From NCBI RefSeq assembly GCF_900100605.1, contig NZ_FNCN01000005.1, positions 224,828 to 288,827 on the forward strand: a DNA stretch of 64,000 nt, in the 5' to 3' direction. The position numbers and the translations under genes were made by a program. This document shows, one piece after another, positions 16,299-25,181 of the stretch. This DNA is from Sinosporangium album. Its GTDB lineage: Bacteria > Actinomycetota > Actinomycetes > Streptosporangiales > Streptosporangiaceae. Positions within the stretch are counted from its first letter, which is position 1; every line of letters starts with the position of its first letter. Under the pieces are notes generated by a model. The model did not search any database, had not been told where the DNA came from, and saw only the letters and a program-made list of their open reading frames with translations.

Positions 16299-19200
16299 TT
16301 GAGGACCGCAGCGAACTCGAACGCGGCGAACGTGAACGCGGCGAACGTGAACACGGCGAACCCGAACTCGCCGACACCCCAAGGCGCCGCGGCGACCACG
16401 CCGCCCGCCGGCCCCCCGCCGACCGGAAGGAGACCCCGCAGGCCCCTCGATCCGGGCAGCCGGCTCACCCCGCACAACTGGCGGGTGCGCACCCGGCTGA
16501 TCGCGCTCATCCTGGTTCCGACGGCCGTCGCCGTACTCCTCGGCAGCCTGCGGGTGTTCACGTCTATCAGCAGCGCCGCAGAGTACGGCAGAGCCGGCGC
16601 CGTCGCCGAATTCGTCGGCGTGCTCGGCGACCTGTCCCACGAACTCGAATACGAGCGCGACCTTTCAGCCAGATACGTCGCCGCGGGCCGCAGGGACGGC
16701 GAGAAACGCCTCGTCGCCGAGCAGCGCGACGTCGTGGACGGCTCGATCGAACGCGTCAAATACCAGTCGGGCCTCGTGGGCGACGCTCTCTCCCAGGGCG
16801 GCAGGGACAGACTGCGCCACGTCATCGTGCGCCTGGACGACCTCGCCTCCATGCGCGCCACCGTGACCGGCAGCCAGATGCCCGCCCTGCCCGTCGTCGA
16901 AAAATACTCGCTGGTCGTCGATGAGATCATCGGCCTCTACGACGAGATCGTGCAGGGCACCGGAGACGAGTCGCTGAGCTCCACGGGCGCCGCCCTCGCC
17001 ACCCTCGCCAGAGCCAAGGACCAGGCGTCCAGACAGCGGGCCGTGCTGGCGATGGGAATCGCCACCGGCCGCTTCGAACCCGCCGAACACGCCGCCTTCG
17101 TGCTCGCCCGGTCACGCCAGGGCAGCGAACTCGAATCCTACGCCGTCGTCGCAGGCCCCATCCGGCGCCAGCTGTACAGCGACACCGTCTCCGGCCAGGC
17201 CATCGACCGCGCCGCCTACCTCAGCGAACGCGCGATGGTCCTCCACGACGAGGGACGGTCGCTGCGCTCCCTCGACGCGACCACCACCGACGACCTCGAC
17301 CTCTGGTTCGAGGCGATGAACGAGACGCTCGCCCGCATGTTCACGGTGGAGAAGAGACTCGCCGACGCGCTGGTCGAACACAGCCGCTCCGTCCAGGGCA
17401 GTGACACCGCCCTCGCCCTGATCAACGCCGTCGTCATCGCCGCCCTGATCGTGCTCGTCCTCATTACCACCCTGTTCATGGCGCGCTCCCTGGTCACCCC
17501 GCTGCGGCGGCTGCGCAGCGAAGCCCTCGAAATCGCCGGCGTGCGCCTCCCCACCCTCATGCGCGAGCTCCGAGAGCCGACCACACGCGTCGACTCCACC
17601 AGGATCGAACCCATCGGCGTCATGTCCGCCGACGAGATCGGCGAGGTCGCCCGGGCCTTCGACGAGGTCCACCGCGAAGCCGTACGGCTCGCCGGAGAGG
17701 AATCCCGCCTCCGCGGCAACATCAACGCGATGTTCGTCAACCTCTCCCGCCGCACCCAGACCCTGGTCGAACGGCAGATCACCCTGATCGACGGCCTCGA
17801 ACAAGGCGAACGCGATGAAAAGCGGCTTGACGACCTGTTCAAGCTCGACCACCTCGCCACCCGTATGCGGCGCAACAGCGAGAACCTGCTCGTCCTCGCG
17901 GGCCAAGACCCTCCACGGCGATGGACCAGGCCCGTCGAACTGGTCGACGTGGTGCGGGCCTCCCTCTCCGAGGTCGAGAACTACGAGCGCGTCAACATCC
18001 GCGTCCCCTCGGTCGTCGCGGTCAATGGCCTCGCCGTCAACGACGTCATCCACCTGGTCGCCGAACTGGTCGAGAACGCGATCAGCTTCTCCCCGCGCGA
18101 CACCCACGTCGTCGTCACCGCGAACCGGATCGACGGCGGCGGAATCATGCTGCTCATCATCGACTCCGGCATCGGCATGACCGACGAGGAGCTCGCCAAC
18201 GCCAACTGGCGCCTCACCAACCCGCCTAACGTGGACGTCTCGATCTCCCGGCGCATGGGCCTGTACGTCGTCGCCAAGCTTGCCCGCAGACACCAGATCC
18301 GCGTGCAACTCAGGCCGCACGATGGCGGGGGCCTCACGGCCATGGCCCTGCTCCCCGACTCGATCATGGGCGTCGGCACGGCCCCCATGTTCGGCGGGGG
18401 ACTCGGCGGGGGACAGGGGGGCGACCGCGGCCTCGCCGCCATCGACACCGCGGGCGGCCCCGGCAGCATGCGCGGCACGCGCGACACAGGCGGGGCGGCC
18501 GGCGCAGCGGGCTCAGGTGGCCCAGGCGGCGGGGATAGGCGGGGTGGTGGCGGTGGCGTCCGGCCGGAGTACACCCCGGCCGGCGGCCTCGCGTGGCCCC
18601 CTCGGGCCGACGACTCCGGGTCGTGGAACTTCTCGCCCGAACAGGTGCTCTCCGCCCCGCCCGCCACGGCCATCCCCCCCGCCCCCCCGCCCTCCGGCAC
18701 CGACTCCCCGTCCCCCACCACCTCCCCGTCCGGCGGCCCGTCCGGTGGTGCTTTCCCGCCGGACAGGCCCGACCTGTGGGCCAACGCACCCGACCGCTGG
18801 GCGACCACCGGCCCGCACGACCGCGGCCTGTACGGCACCGGCCCCCTCAGCACCGCCGGCCTCCCGGACCTTTCCAGCCCTCTTCGCGGACTCGGCGACC
18901 AGGACGACGCCACCGGACCCCTGCCCCCGCTCCCGCCAGACCCCAACGCGCCCGCATCCGCCACGGCCACCGCCTTCACCAGACGCCTGCCCCCGCCCGG
19001 CCTCCCCACATCCAGACCCTCACCTTTGGACGACGAGGAGGAATTCCTCCCGATCTTCGCCTCCATCGAGTCCGCCTGGTTCCGCCGGCCGCAACACGGC
19101 GGCGACCCCGGAACCGGAACCGACCCCGGAACCGGAACCGGAACCGACCCCGGAACCGGAACCGGCACCGGGCCTTCTGGTGAAACCCCTGGCCGCAACC

Positions 19201-19613
19201 CCGAGGAGGACATCGGGGCAGGTCCCCGGGGAGACATCCGTACAGGCGTCGACGGCTGGCAGAACACCACCGCCGACCTCGGCTGGCACGCGGCGGAGGT
19301 CGTCAAAGCCCCGCTCAACGAGGGCTCCACCACCGGAGGGCTCCCCAAGCGCGTTCCGCGGGCCAACCTGGTGCCGGGCTCCGCCGGCGCCCCACCGGTC
19401 CGCACCGCATCCCCCGACGTGTCGCCCGAACGCATCCGGAACCGGCTCAGCGACTACCAGCAGGGCATCCGCGCCGCCCGCGCCGACATCAGCGGCGGCG
19501 CCCTGCCGGCCACCGGCGACGGGCCGACACGACACCAGCAACGCCGATCCGACGGGTCGAGCGGCCACCGCGCCGGCCCGCCGCCGGAGACACGGAACGA
19601 GGAGGACAGGTGA
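16299..19613 (+). CDS. cvnA: Second CvnA-type sensor kinase-like protein
   Basis: 1104-residue paralogue of the CvnA at 6514. It has a short N-terminal Asn/Ala repeat, TM1 near residues 66-84, a helical sensing domain, TM2 near 371-395, HAMP, then NINAMFVNLSRRTQTLVERQ and DHLATRMRRNSENLLVLAG. The HATPase has ELVENAISFSPRD and DSGIGM. The Gly/Pro/Thr-rich tail ends with the shared signatures GLPKRVPRANLVPGS and SPERIRNRLSDYQQG. It starts at TTG 16299 after GAGAGG. Unlike conservon 1 it is followed directly by a DUF742 gene, with no roadblock or GTPase gene. The tail lacks the DPF repeats of the first copy. Confidence 0.88.
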   Translation: MRTAANSNAANVNAANVNTANPNSPTPQGAAATTPPAGPPPTGRRPRRPLDPGSRLTPHNWRVRTRLIALILVPTAVAVLLGSLRVFTSISSAAEYGRAGAVAEFVGVLGDLSHELEYERDLSARYVAAGRRDGEKRLVAEQRDVVDGSIERVKYQSGLVGDALSQGGRDRLRHVIVRLDDLASMRATVTGSQMPALPVVEKYSLVVDEIIGLYDEIVQGTGDESLSSTGAALATLARAKDQASRQRAVLAMGIATGRFEPAEHAAFVLARSRQGSELESYAVVAGPIRRQLYSDTVSGQAIDRAAYLSERAMVLHDEGRSLRSLDATTTDDLDLWFEAMNETLARMFTVEKRLADALVEHSRSVQGSDTALALINAVVIAALIVLVLITTLFMARSLVTPLRRLRSEALEIAGVRLPTLMRELREPTTRVDSTRIEPIGVMSADEIGEVARAFDEVHREAVRLAGEESRLRGNINAMFVNLSRRTQTLVERQITLIDGLEQGERDEKRLDDLFKLDHLATRMRRNSENLLVLAGQDPPRRWTRPVELVDVVRASLSEVENYERVNIRVPSVVAVNGLAVNDVIHLVAELVENAISFSPRDTHVVVTANRIDGGGIMLLIIDSGIGMTDEELANANWRLTNPPNVDVSISRRMGLYVVAKLARRHQIRVQLRPHDGGGLTAMALLPDSIMGVGTAPMFGGGLGGGQGGDRGLAAIDTAGGPGSMRGTRDTGGAAGAAGSGGPGGGDRRGGGGGVRPEYTPAGGLAWPPRADDSGSWNFSPEQVLSAPPATAIPPAPPPSGTDSPSPTTSPSGGPSGGAFPPDRPDLWANAPDRWATTGPHDRGLYGTGPLSTAGLPDLSSPLRGLGDQDDATGPLPPLPPDPNAPASATATAFTRRLPPPGLPTSRPSPLDDEEEFLPIFASIESAWFRRPQHGGDPGTGTDPGTGTGTDPGTGTGTGPSGETPGRNPEEDIGAGPRGDIRTGVDGWQNTTADLGWHAAEVVKAPLNEGSTTGGLPKRVPRANLVPGSAGAPPVRTASPDVSPERIRNRLSDYQQGIRAARADISGGALPATGDGPTRHQQRRSDGSSGHRAGPPPETRNEEDR
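16320..16364 (+). repeat. 15-bp tandem repeat at the start of the second cvnA
   Basis: Three in-frame copies of AACGCGGCGAACGTG (third copy diverged) encoding Asn/Ala-rich NAANV units directly after the start codon. Confidence 0.85.
19101..19171 (+). repeat. GGAACC hexamer array in the second cvnA
   Basis: Blocks of GGAACC interrupted by GACCCC, encoding a (GT)n-DP-(GT)n linker in the disordered tail. This is a candidate for replication-slippage length variation in multiples of six bases. Confidence 0.85.
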
Positions 19614-19682
19614 GGCACCAGTCGATCGCCACCGCTTCACACGGCAGCCCCGCCACCCGAACACCGCGAACCGGGTGACCCC

Positions 19683-20087
19683 ATGACGGGGCAGGGATGG
19701 AGTGACGAAAGAGACAACGACCAGGTCACCGGCGACCCGTCGTACACGGAGCCCATGTCGCCGGTCCGCCCCTACACGGTGACGAGAGGCCGTACGGCAC
19801 CGCGCACCGACCTCGCCCTGGAGGCGCTGGTGTCCTCGGCGACGTCCGCTCCTCCGGAAGCAGCCATGAGCACCCCCGAGTACCAGGCGATCAGCCTGCT
19901 GTGCCGGCAGGTGCGGTCGGTCGCGGAGATCTCCGCGCTCCTGCGCATCCCCGTCGGGGTCGCCCGCGTCGTCGTCTCGGACATGGCCGCAGAAGGGCTG
20001 GTCCACGTGCACCAGCCGCAGCTCGACGCCGGGCGGGCCGAGCTGAGCCTGCTGGAACGCGTGCTCAGCGGGCTCCGCAGGCTGTAG
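19683..20087 (+). CDS. cvnC: DUF742 protein, second CvnC
   Basis: 134-residue DUF742 protein, highly similar to the CvnC at 10250 (VRPYTVTRGRTAPRTDLALE, YQAISLLCRQVRSVAEIS, LLERVLSGLRRL). The ATG at 19683 lies 69 bases after the cvnA stop; that spacer holds no roadblock gene or recognisable remnant. No GTPase gene follows before ffh. If functional, it probably uses the GTPase or roadblock protein of another conservon, possibly the one at 9804-11282. Confidence 0.9.
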   Translation: MTGQGWSDERDNDQVTGDPSYTEPMSPVRPYTVTRGRTAPRTDLALEALVSSATSAPPEAAMSTPEYQAISLLCRQVRSVAEISALLRIPVGVARVVVSDMAAEGLVHVHQPQLDAGRAELSLLERVLSGLRRL

Positions 20088-20115
20088 TCGCGGGACGGTG
20101 TCCGTAAGGCGTCCC

Positions 20116-20154
20116 GGGTCGCCTCGCCGGGTCGCCTCGCCCGGTCGCCTCGCC
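20116..20154. repeat. 13-bp tandem repeat between conservon 2 and ffh
   Basis: Three adjacent copies of GGGTCGCCTCGCC (third begins CGG), directly after the DUF742 gene. The rest of the 326-base gap before ffh has no gene. Confidence 0.85.
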
Positions 20155-20350
20155 TGGGCGTCCCCTCGCTGGGAGGGCTCCCGTCGCTGTGTGCCGCGAA
20201 CCGACACCGTGCGCGGCGATCGGAGGGGACTCACCGGCGGTGCCGTACGCGCAGGTCGGAGGCTTCGCGGCGGCGCTTCGGGGGTGATCCGCACCGCCTG
20301 CTCGGACCGGCCCTTTCGATCAGGGGAGTCCTGCGGATGCCACGAGCGGA

Positions 20351-20356
20351 TAGGCT
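20351..20356 (+). promoter_or_regulatory. Probable -10 element of ffh
   Basis: TAGGCT, a typical actinomycete -10 (TANNNT), 57 bases before the GTG start. No clear -35 was found. Confidence 0.4.
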
Positions 20357-20413
20357 GGGAAGCCAAGTCGCTCACCAACCAGGATCTTTTCGCTTCGAGG
20401 GCTGGCCAATCAC

Positions 20414-21997
20414 GTGTTCGAGACGCTTTCCGACCGGCTGACATCGGTCTTCTCCTCTCTTCGCGCCAAAGGACGGCTGTCCGACGCCGACATCGACGCC
20501 ACATGCCGCGAGATCCGCATCGCGCTGCTTGAGGCTGATGTCGCCCTTCCCGTGGTCAAGGCGTTCGTCGCCCAGGTCAAGGAGCGGGCCCGCGGCGCGG
20601 AGGTCTCCCAGGCGCTCAACCCCGCACAGCAGGTCGTCAAAATCGTCAACGACGAGCTGATCCAGATCCTGGGCGGTGAGACCAGGCGGCTCCGCCACGC
20701 GAAGACCCCGCCCTCGGTGATCATGCTCGCCGGCCTCCAGGGCGCGGGCAAGACCACCCTGGCCGGCAAGCTGGCCCGGTGGCTCCGCGAGCAGGGCCAC
20801 GTCCCGCTGCTCGTCGCCTGCGACCTTCAGCGTCCCAACGCCGTCCAGCAGCTCCAGGTCATGGGCGAGCGCGCCGAGGTCGCGGTCTACGCCCCCGAGC
20901 CCGGCAACGGCGTCGGCGACCCCGTCGAGGTCGCCCGCCGGTCGATCGACCACGCGGTCCGCCAGCAGCACGACGTCGTCGTCATCGACACCGCCGGCCG
21001 TCTCGGCATCGACCACGAGATGATGCGGCAGGCGGCCGACATCCGCGCCGCCGTCGACCCCGACGAAGTCCTGTTCGTCGTCGACGCCATGATCGGTCAG
21101 GACGCCGTCACGACCGCCCAGGCGTTCATGGACGGCGTCGGCTTCGACGGCGTCGTGCTCACCAAGCTCGACGGCGACGCCCGAGGCGGTGCCGCCCTCT
21201 CCGTTCGGCACATCACCGGCAAGCCCATCATGTTCGCCTCCACCGGCGAAAAGCTCGACGATTTCGATGTCTTCCACCCCGACCGGATGGCGTCTCGCAT
21301 CCTGGACATGGGTGACATCCTCACCCTCATCGAGCAGGCGCAGCGCACCTTCGACGAGCAGGAGGCCGCCAAGGTCGCGGGCAAGCTCGCCTCCGGTGAC
21401 AACTTCACGCTTGAGGACTTCCTTGAGCAGATGATGATGGTGCGCCGCATGGGCCCCATCAAGAACCTGCTCGGCATGATGCCGGGCATGGGGCAGATGC
21501 GCGATCAGCTCAACGAGATCGACGACCGCCACCTCGACCGCATCGCCGCCATCATCCGCTCCATGACGCCCGCCGAGCGCACCGACCCCAAGATCATCAA
21601 CGGCTCTCGGCGCGCCCGCATCGCCAGCGGCTCCGGCGTCACCGTGACCGAGGTCGGCAACCTCGTCATCCGCTTCTTCGAAGCCCAGAAGATGATGAAG
21701 CGCGTCGCCGGCGGCATGGGCATCCCCGGCATGCCCGGTGGACGCAAGGCCAAGGCCGCCCAGCAGAAGAAGGCCAAGAAGGGCCGCCGCGTCAGCGGTG
21801 ACCCGCGCAAGGCCGCCCTCGGCAAAGCCGGCGCCGCCGCCGGCGCCGCCGCCGGCGGCTCCGACGGCCCCGACGGCCAAGCCCCCACCCCGCCGGGGCT
21901 CGGCGCCCTCGGCAACCTCGGTGGCAAACTGCCCCCCGGCCTCCAGCTGCCCCCCGGCTTCGACCCCTCCAAGCTCAACTTCCCCAAGCAGAAGTAG
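20414..21997 (+). CDS. ffh: Signal recognition particle protein Ffh (SRP54)
   Basis: 527-residue SRP GTPase that binds signal sequences and 4.5S RNA and docks with FtsY for co-translational membrane targeting. The N domain (residues 1-90) leads to G-domain motifs GLQGAGKTT (P-loop), DTAGRLGID, TKLDGDARGGAAL. The Met-rich M domain follows (FLEQMMMVRRMGPIKNLLGMM, RIASGSG). The tail after about residue 440 is a Lys/Ala/Gly/Pro extension typical of high-GC actinobacteria. The start is GTG at 20414. The 4.5S RNA gene was not seen in the window. Confidence 0.98.
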   Translation: MFETLSDRLTSVFSSLRAKGRLSDADIDATCREIRIALLEADVALPVVKAFVAQVKERARGAEVSQALNPAQQVVKIVNDELIQILGGETRRLRHAKTPPSVIMLAGLQGAGKTTLAGKLARWLREQGHVPLLVACDLQRPNAVQQLQVMGERAEVAVYAPEPGNGVGDPVEVARRSIDHAVRQQHDVVVIDTAGRLGIDHEMMRQAADIRAAVDPDEVLFVVDAMIGQDAVTTAQAFMDGVGFDGVVLTKLDGDARGGAALSVRHITGKPIMFASTGEKLDDFDVFHPDRMASRILDMGDILTLIEQAQRTFDEQEAAKVAGKLASGDNFTLEDFLEQMMMVRRMGPIKNLLGMMPGMGQMRDQLNEIDDRHLDRIAAIIRSMTPAERTDPKIINGSRRARIASGSGVTVTEVGNLVIRFFEAQKMMKRVAGGMGIPGMPGGRKAKAAQQKKAKKGRRVSGDPRKAALGKAGAAAGAAAGGSDGPDGQAPTPPGLGALGNLGGKLPPGLQLPPGFDPSKLNFPKQK

Positions 21998-22003
21998 TAG
22001 CCT

Positions 22004-22043
22004 GGCGCGCAGGCCCCCGTGGCACCCACGGGCCCTGCGCGCC
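22004..22043 (+). terminator. Intrinsic terminator of ffh
   Basis: Long, nearly perfect hairpin a few bases after the double stop TAGTAG. The arms begin GGCGCGCAGG and end CCTGCGCGCC, with an inner stem CCCGTGG/CCACGGG and a loop of 3-4 bases. Confidence 0.85.
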
Positions 22044-22550
22044 CATACCCGTGCGGCCCACCGGCCATTGGCCCCTGCCCGTCCGCCGGGCCCTGACCCC
22101 GACGTGCGGATTCCCCGTTCCCCGGTTCGCCGGAGTGTCCTCCGGCGTGCCGGTCAGCGCGCGGGGTCACTCGGGCGTGGGCCTGGCCTGTACGGCGGCC
22201 TGGGCCCGTGATGCCATGCCCCCGGCCCACTGGGCTGCTTTACCCCGTTTGACCCACCGGTCCCGCCGGTTGTCACGCTCGCCCAGGTCATGGGCCTACG
22301 GTGATGTGACGTGGCCTGCCCGGCCGGGTGACGGGGGGCCGGAACGGCGTCCGGCGAAGCCGTCGGCGTCTGTATGCGCTTTGTGCGCTCATGTGCTTAT
22401 GTGCTTATGTGCGGCGGCCCGGGCCCGACGTGTCGGGCCCGGGCCTGGTCGTCGAGGACTGCTTCACCGCCGTCATCCATCGGGCTCTGGCCGTACGGCT
22501 TGGGAAGGCGGCTCCCACGCTGGATGTCCGGTACGGCGGCAGCCGTACCG
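22044..22550. other. Intergenic region between ffh and the LPFTG protein gene
   Basis: About 500 bases with no supported gene; the open frames here are shadow-like and compositionally biased. Short CTTATGTG repeats occur around 22390-22412. Nothing else was recognised. Confidence 0.6.
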
Positions 22551-23711
22551 TCAGGCGGATCCTGGACGATCGTCGCGGCGTCGGCGGCGTGCGCCGATCA
22601 GGAGGGCGGTGCCGACAGCGAGGGAGGCGAGGCCGAGGGCCCCGACGACCACGATGGGGGCGCCGGTGAAGGGCAGTTCCTCGCCGTGCAGCAGGAACGC
22701 CCGGTTGTCGTATTCGCGTGTGATCTCCTCACGCGTCTCCTCCACGTGGCCGCTGACGCACTTGCCGTGGCGGTCACGGCGGCCCGCGCAGTGGCTGTGC
22801 TCCGGCCTGGGCAGGGGGGTGGGGGTAGCGGTCGGCGTGGGTTTCGGTGTCGGTTCCGTCGTCGGGGTGGGGCTGGGAACGGGCGTGGGGGTGACCACCA
22901 GCGTCGGTGTCGGTGTAGGTGTGGGTGTAGGCGTGGGCGGCGTTGGCGTTGGCGTGGGCGGCGTTGGCGTCGGTGTGGAGGGAGAGCCGCAGGTCGCCCG
23001 AACGGCGCCGAGCGTGACATCGGCGAGGGGCCCCTCGTAAAGCGGTTCGCCCGTGGTGTCCAGCAGCCGTGCCCTGACGGCGATCTCCACCTCCGCTTCG
23101 GCGGTGGTCTCCGGCGTTGTGTTCCGGGTCTGGTCGAGAGTGACCGTCAGTGTGCCGCTGCCCACGCTGGGATAACCCAGTTGCGAGCCGGTGACGGGAA
23201 TTTCGGTAACGCCTTCCGAAACCACTGTGCCAGCGACAACGGGGACATTGACCGCAGTCGTCGCCTGAGACGCCGAAGGCGGGGCGCAACGGGCGAAGGT
23301 GTGCAGTGTGGCCACGCTGATGAGAGTTGGTCCGCCGACTTTGAGGCGTACGCTTATCGCGTTGAGAGCGCTGTCGCCCTGCCACGTGTTAACCGACTGA
23401 TTTCCACTCGTCGAGCCGGTTTTCGTGGCTATTGTGACAAGGTTCTGCACATTGTCCGGGTCGATCGTGAAGTCCGTCGTGTGTGTTCCTCCAGTGGCCC
23501 CGGTCGTGGCGATTCCCCACGTGCCGTCGAATCCGGGTTGGGGTAGAGCCGGGATGCTCTCCACGTGCAGGCGGACGGCGGTGCTCGAGGACGACTCGCC
23601 GGCCGCGTGAACGGGGGCTGGTCCGAGGAACAGGGCGAACGCCGCGGTTCCGGCGGTGCCGACGGCGGCGGTGAGCGGCCAGATGAGCGGACGTGTGGCA
23701 GTACGTTTCAT
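22551..23711 (-). CDS. Secreted cell-wall-anchored protein with Pro/Thr stalk and LPFTG sorting signal
   Basis: 386 residues. The N-terminal signal peptide is MKRTATRPLIWPLTAAVGTA... with cleavage near PVHAAG (about residue 36). A beta-rich exported domain of about 200 residues is not recognised. A low-complexity (PT)n stalk covers about 236-300, then a Cys- and charge-containing segment follows. The C-terminus is a full sortase signal: LPFTG near residue 346, a hydrophobic helix (IVVVGALGLASLAVGTALLI) and an Arg-rich tail. It should therefore be linked to peptidoglycan by a sortase encoded elsewhere. It is the only minus-strand gene within the ffh-rpsP block. Confidence 0.85.
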   Translation of the reverse strand: MKRTATRPLIWPLTAAVGTAGTAAFALFLGPAPVHAAGESSSSTAVRLHVESIPALPQPGFDGTWGIATTGATGGTHTTDFTIDPDNVQNLVTIATKTGSTSGNQSVNTWQGDSALNAISVRLKVGGPTLISVATLHTFARCAPPSASQATTAVNVPVVAGTVVSEGVTEIPVTGSQLGYPSVGSGTLTVTLDQTRNTTPETTAEAEVEIAVRARLLDTTGEPLYEGPLADVTLGAVRATCGSPSTPTPTPPTPTPTPPTPTPTPTPTPTLVVTPTPVPSPTPTTEPTPKPTPTATPTPLPRPEHSHCAGRRDRHGKCVSGHVEETREEITREYDNRAFLLHGEELPFTGAPIVVVGALGLASLAVGTALLIGARRRRRDDRPGSA

Positions 23712-24378
23712 GGTTGATCCCCCTTGCCCTGCATTAAAGAGAGTTTGCGACTGAGGCCGTGTGGGTTGACACGCGTGGCGTCGCGGAATTACCGGGCGTA
23801 GGGAGAAGTTATACCGAGGGTGCCGGATTCTTGGGTGGTGGCTGTGTTTCGTGTCGGCTTTCCGGGCCGGTGCGGCATTCTGCGGCGACCGGGCTGGTTA
23901 AAGGGAGAGGGTGGGGATATGTCACCCATTTCTCCGTTCTGGTCTCCTGGGGTGTTTTGCTGAGAAGCGACGTCGACGGGTGAGATCGGTGGCATCGCGA
24001 GGCCTGGGAAATGGACGACTGGCGGGGCGGAGGGTGCCCGGGCCTGTGCCGTAAAATGTAAATGTCTTTCCCCCGGGTGCTTTCAGGATGGTTGGTGTGG
24101 CGCTGAGGTGCGCGCGGGGGAAGGACGTGCTTTCGGGGCCCTTGTGAGGCCGGCCGTGCCGAACGGCGGGACGATCCTTGATCGAGGCCCGCGGTGATCA
24201 GGGGAACGGTTCGGTGGCACCCCCGTGCATCTGGCAGAATGGTGCGCTGGAACATCGTGGCCATGCGGGTGCCCTCTCACCCCCGCTGGATCGCGCCTGT
24301 CCCCGGGCGGTCTCGCGTCGTGCCCCACTCGATGAGATGCCGTTCACCCAAGCTCGAAGTCCAGGAGAGACCACACCC
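23712..24378. other. Divergent intergenic region with the rpsP promoter
   Basis: 667 bases between the minus-strand surface-protein gene and rpsP; the left half is relatively AT-rich. A likely -10 of rpsP, CAGAAT preceded by TGG, is at 24235-24240. The same TGGCAGA(A/C)T string precedes the rplS leader. No gene was recognised. Confidence 0.55.
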
Positions 24379-24846
24379 GTGGCAGTCAAGATCAAGCTCA
24401 AGCGGCTCGGCATGATCCGCAACCCGCAGTACCGCATCGTCATCGCCGACAGCCGCACCAAGCGTGACGGCCGTGCGATCGAGGAGATCGGCCTGTACCA
24501 CCCGAAGGAGAACCCCTCGCGCATCGAGGTCGACTCCGAGCGGGCGCAGTATTGGCTGGGTGTCGGCGCACAGCCGACCGAGCCCGTGCTCAAGATTTTC
24601 AAGCTCACCGGCGACTGGCAGAAGTTCAAGGGTCTGCCCGCTCCCGAGCCGCTGAAGGTCGCCGAGCCCAAGGCGGACCGCCACGCGGTCTACGAGGCGG
24701 CGGCCAAGGAGGCCCTGACGGGCGACGCCGCCACCGCGGCCACCACGCCGAAGAAGAGCAAGAAGACCGTCAAGGCCGAGGAGCCCGCGGTCGAGACCCC
24801 GGCCGCTGAGCCGGCGGCAGAGACCAAGCCGGAAGGCGAGGCCTGA
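24379..24846 (+). CDS. rpsP: 30S ribosomal protein S16
   Basis: 155-residue S16, needed for 30S assembly. The N-terminal 85 residues are the universal domain ([53 protein letters not shown]). The remaining 70 form an Ala/Glu/Lys-rich tail common in high-GC actinobacteria. The frame is open far upstream, but GTG at 24379 with AGGAGAG before it gives the conserved N-terminus. First gene of the rpsP-KH-rimM-trmD operon. Confidence 0.97.
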   Translation: MAVKIKLKRLGMIRNPQYRIVIADSRTKRDGRAIEEIGLYHPKENPSRIEVDSERAQYWLGVGAQPTEPVLKIFKLTGDWQKFKGLPAPEPLKVAEPKADRHAVYEAAAKEALTGDAATAATTPKKSKKTVKAEEPAVETPAAEPAAETKPEGEA

Positions 24847-24847
24847 G

Positions 24848-25090
24848 GTGATCGAGGAGGCCCTCGAGCACCTGGTTAAGGGCATCGTCGAACATCCCGA
24901 CGATGTCCGGGTCCGCGCCCGCCGCATCCGCAGCGGGCGCGTGCTTGAGGTCCGGGTCCACCCTGAGGACCTCGGCAAGGTCATCGGCCGTGGAGGTCGC
25001 ACGGCCAAGGCCCTGCGCACTGTGGTGAACGCGCTGGCGGAGGGCAAATACGTGCGGGTCGACCTGCTCGACCTGCACGAGGTCCGCTAG
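24848..25090 (+). CDS. khpA: KH-domain RNA-binding protein (KhpA/UPF0109)
   Basis: 80-residue single KH domain. The RNA-binding GxxG loop is seen in KVIGRGGRTAKALRTVV. It begins with GTG one base after the rpsP stop, so it is co-translated. Family members bind RNA and affect cell division or ribosome assembly; position between rpsP and rimM is conserved in Gram-positive bacteria. Confidence 0.95.
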   Translation: MIEEALEHLVKGIVEHPDDVRVRARRIRSGRVLEVRVHPEDLGKVIGRGGRTAKALRTVVNALAEGKYVRVDLLDLHEVR

Positions 25091-25167
25091 TTCCACCCAA
25101 GGGCATTTCACCGAGCGGCCCATGACGCCTCGTCGTGGGCCGCTTCGCCGTTGATTACATAAGGACT

Positions 25168-25181
25168 GTTTCACGTGCAGC
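25168..25181. other. parS-like 14-mer at the rimM start
   Basis: GTTTCACGTGCAGC matches the ParB site consensus GTTTCACGTGAAAC at 12 of 14 positions and overlaps the rimM start codon. It may be chance; no ParB binding evidence exists here. Confidence 0.25.

Noticed and set aside
20372-21880. A 502-codon frame antisense to ffh
   Set aside because: Ffh is unmistakable in the opposite strand; the antisense product is a Val/Asp/Gly-rich shadow.
22051-23040. A 329-codon plus-strand frame overlapping the LPFTG gene
   Set aside because: The GVGVGV pattern is the antisense of the Pro/Thr repeat; the minus-strand gene has a signal peptide and sorting signal.
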